Positions 1 to 5,961 of a stretch of 8,431 nucleotides of DNA are shown here, piece by piece (positions within the stretch are counted from its first letter, which is position 1; each line of letters opens with the position of its first letter). Source of the stretch: an uncultured Bacteroidales bacterium (GTDB taxonomy: Bacteria > Bacteroidota > Bacteroidia > Bacteroidales > Muribaculaceae). The notes under the pieces are model-generated. The model was not told the DNA's origin. It ran no database searches and was given only the letters and a program-made list of their open reading frames with translations. The position numbers and the translations under genes are program-made. Where the stretch lies: NCBI GenBank assembly GCA_947176515.1, contig CAMWQZ010000031.1, positions 1 through 8,431 on the forward strand, given 5' to 3'.

Positions 1-169
1 CTGTATTGCCAATATGTTCTTCATACCGTTAGGCATGATGCAAGGAGGCGACGTCAGCATACAGTCATTCGTAATTGACAATCTTGTCCCAGCCACACTC
101 GGTAATATCGTCGGAGGCGCCCTCTTTGTCGGTATGCCGCACGCTGCATTATATCTAAAGAAAAGATAG
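1..169 (+). CDS. Formate/nitrite transporter (FNT/FocA-NirC family), C-terminal fragment
   Basis: This is the last 55 codons of a gene that begins left of the window; it is read from position 2 and ends at TAG 167-169. The fragment starts CIANMFFIPLG and continues with DNLVPATLGNIVGGALFVG. These match the last two transmembrane helices of the FNT family (E. coli FocA has SIANM and DNLIPVTIGNIIGG at the same places). FNT proteins are pentameric inner-membrane channels for small monovalent anions such as formate or nitrite. The conserved pore histidine lies just before the Ile-Ala-Asn-Met motif in FocA and would fall just outside the window, so it cannot be checked. The tail is short and basic (LKKR). 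Substrate, whether formate, nitrite or hydrosulfide, cannot be decided from this part. The gene converges on the next one with 3 bp between stop codons. Confidence 0.9.
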   Translation, partial: CIANMFFIPLGMMQGGDVSIQSFVIDNLVPATLGNIVGGALFVGMPHAALYLKKR

Positions 170-172
170 GCA

Positions 173-814
173 TCAGAAATTATATCCGACGGTAATGCTG
201 ACGGTGTTGCGACGCAGACGGTCTTTATGTCCGTCTCTGACAAATGTTGCCATCGCCGACATGCCGACGCCACCACTTATAGCTAAGTAATATTGCTTAT
301 TGTATGTAGCAGAAATTCCGAAACCCCATTGGGCGTCAAATCTGTGCCAACCATATTCAAACATACTCGGCGATGTGATTTCAATCGGGAAGTCATTGGC
401 GGTCTCTAAATGCGCCTTTGTACTACAATTGATATTGAACCATGGTCCAGTGAAGCCAGCTAATTCGAAATTGTCAAACATTTCGAAACGATATCCGATA
501 TGCAGCGGCACCCTAATACCAAAATTTCTCACTGAGCCATCAAACAAAGCGTCTTTTGATTCAAACGGCTTAATACCCATTGTATTATAAAACACACCAA
601 CGCCAGGCTCGAAATAAGCGTTACTGCTAATCGGCAAGCTATAAATACCAGTCAACGTGAAACCAGAGCCATTATTAATGCCATCATTGGCTCCGGCCGG
701 ATGAGTTACGTCAAATGATAATCTCACACCAAAGTGGGGTGCAAACTGTGCAAACATAAATGAAGGAGCAAACGCAACAACGGCGGCAACAAGCAATTTC
801 TTTATCATAATCAT
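173..814 (-). CDS. Small outer-membrane beta-barrel protein (PorT-like/OMP_b-brl type)
   Basis: This 213-residue protein has an N-terminal signal peptide: basic MIKK, a hydrophobic stretch of about 15 residues, then FMFAQ at 19-23, so cleavage is likely near residue 23. The mature part alternates polar and hydrophobic residues with many Gly and aromatic positions, as in the strands HFGVRLSFDV, FGIRVPLHIGYRF, FDAQWGFGISATYN and YYLAISGGVGMS. It ends VSITVGYNF, with the terminal Phe typical of proteins inserted by the BAM complex. This suits the 8-strand porin-family or PorT-like barrels common in Bacteroidota. The specific role is unknown; many relatives are uncharacterised and some belong to secretion systems. 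Two Met codons compete as start: 812-814 and, two codons in, 806-808. The second gives a more usual MIKK start. No Shine-Dalgarno sequence is visible. The gene stands alone, divergent from the operon to its right. Confidence 0.85.
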   Translation of the reverse strand: MIMIKKLLVAAVVAFAPSFMFAQFAPHFGVRLSFDVTHPAGANDGINNGSGFTLTGIYSLPISSNAYFEPGVGVFYNTMGIKPFESKDALFDGSVRNFGIRVPLHIGYRFEMFDNFELAGFTGPWFNINCSTKAHLETANDFPIEITSPSMFEYGWHRFDAQWGFGISATYNKQYYLAISGGVGMSAMATFVRDGHKDRLRRNTVSITVGYNF

Positions 815-827
815 AGAAATAAAAATT

Positions 828-859
828 GAAACATAGAAGTGATATACTTTCTAAACAAT
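828..859 (-). promoter_or_regulatory. Candidate Bacteroidetes-type promoter for the outer-membrane protein gene
   Basis: Read on the minus strand, ATTG (859-856) is followed after 20 bp by TATGTTTC (835-828). The Bacteroidetes vegetative promoter is TTTG, about 19-21 bp, then TAnnTTTG, so each element has one mismatch and the spacing fits. Transcription would begin near 823-825, giving a leader of only about 10-17 nt, AT-rich and without a Shine-Dalgarno sequence. The call rests on motif match only. Confidence 0.4.
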
Positions 860-911
860 TCATCCCCAATTTTGCTTACTCTATAATAATGTTTATTTCA
901 AAAAAGTTGAT

Positions 912-919
912 TAAATTTG
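912..919 (+). promoter_or_regulatory. Candidate -7 box (TAAATTTG) for the six-gene operon
   Basis: TAAATTTG is an exact match to the Bacteroidetes -7 consensus TAnnTTTG and lies 7 bp before the first start codon of the operon. No good TTTG element lies at the expected 19-21 bp upstream. The closest is TTTA at 892-895, with a 16-bp spacer, which is too short. If the box is used, the start site would be about 923-925 and the mRNA would have a leader of only a few nucleotides. The TAA at 912-914 is also an in-frame stop, so the coding region cannot extend upstream through this box. Confidence 0.35.
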
Positions 920-926
920 CAACACT

Positions 927-1514
927 ATGCTACAGTTTATTGCTCAGAATAACGACCGCTACTCGGTCGCAGAAACAGTCCAGATGGCTATTGAAGGTGG
1001 TTGTCGCTGGATTCAGCTCCATCTTCCCGGACTCACTGACGAGGATATCAAAGCCATGTCAGGTGATATTGTTGACATGTGCCGCGAGTCGGCTGCCTTC
1101 TTGACTATCGAAGATAGACCGGAACTCGCTAAGGAACTCGGGCTACACGGCGTGCATCTTACGAGCGACTCCAATCGCTCCGCCGCCAAAGTGCGTGAAG
1201 AGCTCGGACCGGAAGCCGTGATTGGAGTCGAAGTTGCAAGCGCTGCCGCTATCATGGCGCTTCGCAACGCTGATATCGACTATGTCACCTTGCCTCCCGA
1301 AATGCCAGTTGGCGAAATAGCTGACATTGTTAGCGTTGTGCGCGATGCAGATATCACCACACCAATTGTCGCAACCGGCGACATCACACCCGAAGACGCA
1401 TTGATTTACCTGGCCGCCGGCGTATCAGGCATAGCCACCGGCAAACCAATAATCGATGCAAAAGACCCCGTCAAAGAAGTTGAGCTAACTCTCCAGAATC
1501 TAAGCGCTAATTAA
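927..1514 (+). CDS. ThiE-fold protein (thiamine phosphate synthase homologue), probably catalytically inactive
   Basis: This 195-residue protein resembles thiamine phosphate synthase, a TIM barrel that joins the pyrimidine and thiazole phosphates of thiamine. Family landmarks are recognisable: MLQFIAQN as strand 1, GGCRWIQL (24-31), IEDRPELA (61-68), GLHGVHL (72-78), VATGDI (148-153) and GVSGIATGKPI (165-175). The working residues have changed, however. The QLRxK motif reads QLHLP, so Arg and Lys are lost. The ND pair is ED. GVHLGQ is GVHLTS. The Ser after GV is Glu102. The Thr/Lys-rich diphosphate loop is replaced by a short TLPPEMP (121-127). The second Gly of the IGGI phosphate site is Asp152. 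ThiE activity is therefore unlikely; a binding or regulatory role is possible. No other thiamine gene and no evident TPP riboswitch accompany it. Start 927 keeps barrel strand 1, and an in-frame TAA at 912 excludes a longer form. It is the first gene of the operon. Confidence 0.75.
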   Translation: MLQFIAQNNDRYSVAETVQMAIEGGCRWIQLHLPGLTDEDIKAMSGDIVDMCRESAAFLTIEDRPELAKELGLHGVHLTSDSNRSAAKVREELGPEAVIGVEVASAAAIMALRNADIDYVTLPPEMPVGEIADIVSVVRDADITTPIVATGDITPEDALIYLAAGVSGIATGKPIIDAKDPVKEVELTLQNLSAN

Positions 1515-1531
1515 GTAACTAATCTCACAAA

Positions 1532-2563
1532 ATGTCAAAGGAACTCTCGAAAACCCTGTGGAAAATGCTGCTGCCTATTGCAATAGGTTTTGCAGTCATC
1601 ATCTGGCTTTTTCATGGAGAGTTTAATCCTGAGGTATTTAATGGCTTCGAGTTTACATGGCGCATGGCTGTCGCCCTGATTGCGGCAGTAATATTTGTTA
1701 TCGGCCGTGACTTCGGCCTGTCATGGCGCTTTCACATCATAGCCGGAGGCGATTTGTCTTGGTCACGAGCTGTTAAAGTTGACCTGATGTGCGCTTTCAC
1801 ATCGGCCATAACTCCATCAGTGGTCGGCGGAAGCGCATTAGCCATATTTTATCTTAACCGTGAAGGTATAAACGTCGGCAGAGCTACCACGCTGACCCTT
1901 ACTACCCTCTTTCTCGACGAATTGTTTTTTGTAATCTTCTGCCCAATCCTCGTATTGCTTATCCCTAATGACGAACTTTTTGGAGCAGCCCAACCCCAGA
2001 CATTTATTAGCGGCATACAGATAGTATTTTGGATTGTGTATGCTGGAATTGTAATCTGGACAGCAATACTTTTTGCCGGAATTATTGCCAAGCCTCAGGC
2101 CGTGGCAAACATGATGCACAAGCTATTTTCGCTTAAACCACTTCGTCGTTGGCAGGGAGCAATCGACCGCACGACCGGCAACATGATAGAAACATCGGGA
2201 TTTGTTAAGACAGCTTCAAAAAAATGGTGGATAAAAGTTTTTGGTGCCACTGTCGTGTCATGGTTTTCGCGTTATCTCGTTGTCAACGCTCTTTTCTGGG
2301 GTTTCGTGCCGGCGGCTTCCGGATTACTCGTTTTCGGACGACAATTCGTAGTGTGGGTAGTCCTTATGGTGAGCCCTACCCCTGGAGGTAGCGGCATTAG
2401 CGAATGGCTGTTCACCAATTATTATGGAGACCTCATCGGCAATGTGAGTATAGCTCTCATCCTCGCCCTTCTTTGGCGTGTACTTAGCTATTACGTTTAT
2501 CTAATAGCTGGATGTTGCCTGCTTCCGTCATATTTTTCTAAACGCAAAACTTCTGGCAAATGA
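1532..2563 (+). CDS. Flippase-like integral membrane protein (LPG synthase TM / YbhN / UPF0104 family)
   Basis: This 343-residue polytopic membrane protein has hydrophobic segments at roughly 12-28, 43-58, 84-106, 118-144, 160-186, 236-258, 262-282 and 300-332. Two family signatures are present. One is TPSVVGGSALAIFYLNREG (94-112), which corresponds to the P-x-x-x-G-G-E/x-A loop followed by a basic R-x-G turn. The other is SPTPGGSGISEWLF (281-294), corresponding to the P-x-P-G-G-x-G-x-x-E motif. The family includes the membrane half of MprF, which flips lysyl-phosphatidylglycerol, and related proteins linked to lipid or glycolipid translocation. This protein lacks the soluble aminoacyl-transferase domain of MprF, so it would be a stand-alone transporter-like member. 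The substrate is unknown. It starts 17 bp after the ThiE-like gene with no Shine-Dalgarno sequence, and its TGA overlaps the next ATG (ATGA). Confidence 0.85.
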   Translation: MSKELSKTLWKMLLPIAIGFAVIIWLFHGEFNPEVFNGFEFTWRMAVALIAAVIFVIGRDFGLSWRFHIIAGGDLSWSRAVKVDLMCAFTSAITPSVVGGSALAIFYLNREGINVGRATTLTLTTLFLDELFFVIFCPILVLLIPNDELFGAAQPQTFISGIQIVFWIVYAGIVIWTAILFAGIIAKPQAVANMMHKLFSLKPLRRWQGAIDRTTGNMIETSGFVKTASKKWWIKVFGATVVSWFSRYLVVNALFWGFVPAASGLLVFGRQFVVWVVLMVSPTPGGSGISEWLFTNYYGDLIGNVSIALILALLWRVLSYYVYLIAGCCLLPSYFSKRKTSGK

Positions 2564-3915
2564 AAAGACTGCTCCTCATATTTTTAGCGGTAATAGCTGC
2601 CGCCTCATTGCAACTGGCGACCGCAGAAAAAATCGTTGTATTAGCTCTCGAAGATGAAATAGATGCAAGGGCATGGCAGCACACCAAGCGAGCATGCGAA
2701 AAGGCTGTCAACGACAATGCCGACCTTTTTGTAATACGCATGAACACTTATGGCGGTGCACTCGATGCTGCTGACTCGATACGCACGGCATTGCTGCGAC
2801 TTAAAGTGCCGACCGTCGCTTACGTTGACCATAACGCAGCTTCTGCAGGCGCCTTAATCGCCTTAGCATGCGACAGTGTATTCATGACCCCAGGCTCAAG
2901 CATCGGCGCCGCGACCGTGGTTGATGGGGAAGGCAAGCCGATGCCAGACAAATATCAGGCATATATGAGCGCTATAATGCGGAGTACTGCTGAGCACCAC
3001 GGCAAGTGGGTTGCGCCCGGCGACACAGTGATGACATGGCGGCGCGACCCGGCCATTGCCGAAGCTATGGTAAACCCTGAAAAAGTCACCGCGTTTTCTT
3101 CGTCAGAGGCTTTTAAAGCAGGATATTCAAATGGCACTGTATCGTCATTTGACGAAATGCTTCGACAACTAAATATCTCTGAAAACCAGACCGAAGAATT
3201 TGAGCCAACACTCACCGACGACATCATAGGATTTCTTAGCAATGCAGGTGTGAGAGCATTGCTCGTGATGCTGATAATCGGTGGCATATATATGGAGATG
3301 CATACGCCGGGGCTCGGCGTGGCTGCTGCCGTCGCACTGATTGCAGCCTGTTTATATTTCCTCCCAATGCTAATCACCGGCACTCTCCCTGCTTGGATTG
3401 TAATCACGCTCGTTATAGGCGTAGTCCTGATAGCGTTCGAAGTGTTTGTAATTCCTGGCTTCGGTATCTGCGGAATTGCCGGCATCACCGCAGTGGTGGT
3501 GGCGCTATGCGCAGCTATAATTCCAGTTTCACCCGAACCGGATGGAAAAATGACACTGACAATATTTGTCAAACCGCTGGTTGTGGTTAGTGTCGGAATA
3601 GTAGCAGCAATCGGCCTCGTAGCCTGGCTGACTTCACGCCACGGGCCTAAATTCTTCCGGCGCCATTCCGAACTCATGCTGACACAAGACATTAAAAAAG
3701 GCTATATCGGCGTCGACATGGGACCGGCTAAACTTGTTGGCCTTAGAGCAACCGCCATGACTGATATGCGTCCGGCAGGAAAAATTCTGATTGACGGAAA
3801 TGTATATGACGCAGTTTCAACCGGCATATTTATAGAGGCATCACAGCATGTCCGTGTCGTGCGCTACGAAAACGCACAACTATATGTAGAACCAACCCAG
3901 TTAACACCTCATTAA
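2560..3915 (+). CDS. NfeD-family membrane-bound serine protease (ClpP-like domain plus OB-fold)
   Basis: This 451-residue protein has the full-length NfeD architecture. Residues 1-22 are a signal peptide ending LATA. Residues 24-205 form a ClpP/SppA-like protease domain with the oxyanion-hole strand NTYGGALDAA (62-71), the nucleophile Ser95 in AASAGALIA, SSIGAA at 113-118, and Lys131 in MPDKYQAY as the probable dyad partner, by analogy with Pyrococcus PH1510. About five hydrophobic helices lie between 229 and 357. Residues 388-447 form the NfeD OB-fold domain, with G-x-A-x-T-D-M-R-P-A-G-K and GIFIEASQHVRVV. PH1510 cleaves stomatin; bacterial relatives usually sit beside a flotillin/stomatin gene and act in membrane organisation or quality control. 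No such partner is next to this gene. Both catalytic residues are intact, so it is probably active. The ATG overlaps the upstream TGA by 4 bp, and the stop overlaps kdsB by 1 bp (TAATG), which suggests translational coupling. Confidence 0.92.
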   Translation: MKRLLLIFLAVIAAASLQLATAEKIVVLALEDEIDARAWQHTKRACEKAVNDNADLFVIRMNTYGGALDAADSIRTALLRLKVPTVAYVDHNAASAGALIALACDSVFMTPGSSIGAATVVDGEGKPMPDKYQAYMSAIMRSTAEHHGKWVAPGDTVMTWRRDPAIAEAMVNPEKVTAFSSSEAFKAGYSNGTVSSFDEMLRQLNISENQTEEFEPTLTDDIIGFLSNAGVRALLVMLIIGGIYMEMHTPGLGVAAAVALIAACLYFLPMLITGTLPAWIVITLVIGVVLIAFEVFVIPGFGICGIAGITAVVVALCAAIIPVSPEPDGKMTLTIFVKPLVVVSVGIVAAIGLVAWLTSRHGPKFFRRHSELMLTQDIKKGYIGVDMGPAKLVGLRATAMTDMRPAGKILIDGNVYDAVSTGIFIEASQHVRVVRYENAQLYVEPTQLTPH

Positions 3916-4679
3916 TGAAATTCATAGGCATTATACCGGCTCGCTATGCTTCGAGTCGCTTTCCTGGCAAGCCCCTTGCCAAAATAGGAACTCTGACAAT
4001 GATAGAACGCGTCTATCGTCAGGCTTCAAAAGAACTCGACGAAGTGGTCGTGGCTACCGACGACGCGCGGATATTCGACACAGTCACCGCCTTTGGCGGC
4101 AAAGCTGTCATGACATCTGAGTCACACCGCAGTGGCACAGACCGCTGCCGGGAAGCTTATGCCAACGTTGGTTCATCTGCTGACGTCATTATCAACATTC
4201 AGGGTGACGAGCCGTTTATAGCGCCTGAACAGATAGCCGCATTAAAAAGTTGTTTCAATGACCCGACAGTGAAAATAGCTACGCTTGCCCGACGATTTGA
4301 CCCGGCTCGAGAATTTGAAGCTCTTTTTGACCCTAACACTCCAAAAGTTGTCCTCGACAACGAGTCAAACGCCATATATTTTTCACGTTCAATAATACCA
4401 TACGTTCGAAATTATCCATGGCAAGAATGGCTTGAACATGCAGTTTTCCACACTCATGTCGGTTTATATGCCTACACTGCCGCCACCCTCGACGCCATAA
4501 CCAAATTGCCGCAATCGTCCCTCGAACTCGCCGAGTCGCTCGAACAACTTCGCTGGGTGCAGAGTGGCTATAAAATTCGCGTCGCTATCACCGATCGCCC
4601 GACCATCGGTATTGATACACCCGAAGACCTCCAAGCTGCCGTTGAATATCTTAAAACTCTGGAAGTAAAAAATGCTTGA
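3915..4679 (+). CDS. kdsB: 3-deoxy-manno-octulosonate cytidylyltransferase (CMP-KDO synthetase)
   Basis: KdsB transfers CMP from CTP to KDO, giving the CMP-KDO used by KDO transferases to build the inner core on lipid A; the enzyme is cytoplasmic. At 254 residues it is close to E. coli KdsB (248). The motifs are complete: IIPARYASSRFPGKPL (6-21) for nucleotide binding, VVATDD (45-50), SESHRSGTDRCREA (68-81), INIQGDEPFI (93-102) with metal ligand Asp98, IYFSRSIIPY (154-163), HVGLYAY (181-187), LELAESLEQLRW (203-214), and GIDTPEDL (232-239) with the second metal ligand Asp234. The gene looks fully functional. It begins inside the nfeD stop (TAATG), and the next gene starts 8 bp before its end. 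It points to an LPS- or LOS-making organism and gives the operon its clearest envelope role. Confidence 0.97.
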   Translation: MKFIGIIPARYASSRFPGKPLAKIGTLTMIERVYRQASKELDEVVVATDDARIFDTVTAFGGKAVMTSESHRSGTDRCREAYANVGSSADVIINIQGDEPFIAPEQIAALKSCFNDPTVKIATLARRFDPAREFEALFDPNTPKVVLDNESNAIYFSRSIIPYVRNYPWQEWLEHAVFHTHVGLYAYTAATLDAITKLPQSSLELAESLEQLRWVQSGYKIRVAITDRPTIGIDTPEDLQAAVEYLKTLEVKNA

Positions 4680-5961
4680 TCGCACCATAGCTCCTAAAGT
4701 CAAACCATTCGGACTGCTGAACATACCCGACGAGAACACTATAACGCTCGCCAACGGACTGACGCTACACACTCTTTCAGGCGGTGATCAGGATGTAATG
4801 AGGCTTAACATAATAGCCGAAGGAGGGACATCCGAATGTAAAAATCAATGCGAAGCTTCGTTTGCTGCAGAACTCCTACGCGAAGGCAATTCCACACTTG
4901 ACAGCGAACAAATTGCAGACATCGTGGACTATAATGGCGCATGGTTCAATTCATCGGCTTCAAGTCATTTTACTACATTACAAATCTCTGGATTGACTTC
5001 CAAACTCGACGTTCTTGCGCCGGTTATGATTGACTGCCTTGTCAACCCTACATTGCCGCAAAATGCTTTCGAAATCATTCGTAGCAAAGGTGTGGCACTC
5101 CAGCGACTGAATCTTAGCAAGGTAAGCTTCCTCGCCAATGCCGATAACCGCCGGCTGATTGCCGGAGCCAAGCATCCAGAGTCTCGCGTTCCATCGCCCG
5201 AAGAAATCGAAAATATCAAATTAGAATCACTTGTCGATTTCCACAAAAAGATTGTCAACGCCGCTCACATCCACGCTTACCTTTGCGGACGTTTTTCTCA
5301 AGATGACTTAAATCGCCTTTGCCGCCACCTTGAACTCATCCCTGCCTCAGACGCTCCATCGCCATTAAACATCGTTCAATATGAATCCCTGCCTCCATGC
5401 ACTTCTGAAATTGACAAACCGGGGTCGTTGCAGAGCGCAGTAGTAATGTCGCTCCCGGCTGTACCGCGCAATCACCCTGACTATAATGCCCTTCGTATGA
5501 CAGTGACCGCCTTAGGCGGCTATTTCGGTAGTCGCCTTATGATGAACATTCGTGAAGACAAAGGCTACACCTATGGCATATCGTCGGCATTACTGGGTGC
5601 TCGTGACGGCAGTTACATTACTATATCCGCTCAGTGCGATAACCGTTACACCCGTGCGCTGATTGAAGAAGTAAAACATGAGTTACTGCGCATGGTTAGC
5701 GAGCCTCTGTCTTCCGATGAACTCAGCCGTCTTAAATTTAATTTAGCGTCTGACCTCGCTTCTACTCTCGACTCCCCGATGACAATGATGGACTATTATG
5801 AGTTGCGTCGCACAGTTGGCATCCCCGATGATTATTTCGAAGCACGTCAGAAAACCCTTGCCGCTATATCCCCAGGGATAGTCTGCGAAATGGCTGCTCG
5901 ATACCTGCGTCCTGAACTTCTACGCATCAGTATTGCCGGTGATTTATCATCAGTGCGATGA
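4672..5961 (+). CDS. M16 (insulinase/pitrilysin) family protein lacking the zinc site
   Basis: This 429-residue two-domain protein has the M16 fold. The N-terminal domain has NGLTLHTL (28-35) and FNSSASSHFTTLQISG (92-107). The C-terminal domain carries the hallmark LGGYFGSRLMMNIREDKGY (281-299), followed by TYGISS. In active members the segment near residue 63 reads HxxEH; here it is ASFAAELL (62-69), with Ser63, Ala66 and Glu67 at the ligand and catalytic positions, so zinc binding is not expected. The Arg294/Tyr301 pair, which grips substrate in M16 proteases, is kept with its normal 7-residue spacing. This pattern is that of the non-catalytic subunit of two-component M16 proteases. The catalytic partner is not in the window. 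There is no signal peptide, so it is probably cytoplasmic. It overlaps kdsB by 8 bp and the MATE gene by 4 bp. A chaperone-like or partner-dependent role is inference. Confidence 0.87.
   Translation: MLDRTIAPKVKPFGLLNIPDENTITLANGLTLHTLSGGDQDVMRLNIIAEGGTSECKNQCEASFAAELLREGNSTLDSEQIADIVDYNGAWFNSSASSHFTTLQISGLTSKLDVLAPVMIDCLVNPTLPQNAFEIIRSKGVALQRLNLSKVSFLANADNRRLIAGAKHPESRVPSPEEIENIKLESLVDFHKKIVNAAHIHAYLCGRFSQDDLNRLCRHLELIPASDAPSPLNIVQYESLPPCTSEIDKPGSLQSAVVMSLPAVPRNHPDYNALRMTVTALGGYFGSRLMMNIREDKGYTYGISSALLGARDGSYITISAQCDNRYTRALIEEVKHELLRMVSEPLSSDELSRLKFNLASDLASTLDSPMTMMDYYELRRTVGIPDDYFEARQKTLAAISPGIVCEMAARYLRPELLRISIAGDLSSVR

Noticed and set aside
216..236. GC-containing hairpin AGACGG / CCGTCT with a 9-nt loop, considered as a terminator for the FNT gene
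   Set aside because: It lies in the coding part of the opposing gene, about 47 nt past the FNT stop, and no T-tract follows on either strand.
300..590. Plus-strand frame antisense to the outer-membrane protein gene
   Set aside because: The opposite strand encodes a coherent signal peptide and beta-barrel ending in Phe. This frame has no domain signature and no start context.
882..887. TATAAT, resembling an enterobacterial sigma-70 -10 box
   Set aside because: Bacteroidota primary sigma factors use TAnnTTTG rather than TATAAT, and no TTGACA-like element is at 17 bp. Chance in AT-rich DNA is the simpler explanation.
815..926. TPP riboswitch upstream of the ThiE-like gene
   Set aside because: I see no conserved THI-box core such as CTGAGA in this short, AT-rich region, and a -7 box sits almost at the start codon, which leaves no room for an aptamer.
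826..1104. Plus-strand frame of 92 codons starting with TTG before the ThiE-like gene
   Set aside because: It overlaps the well-supported ThiE-like frame, begins in the divergent promoter region, shows no family signature and has a composition typical of an out-of-frame reading.
2955..3692. Minus-strand frame of 245 codons antisense to the NfeD gene
   Set aside because: It is a Ser/Thr/Ile/Ala-rich low-complexity translation lying wholly opposite the conserved NfeD domains, with no promoter, signal or recognisable motif. It is a shadow of the codon pattern on the other strand.
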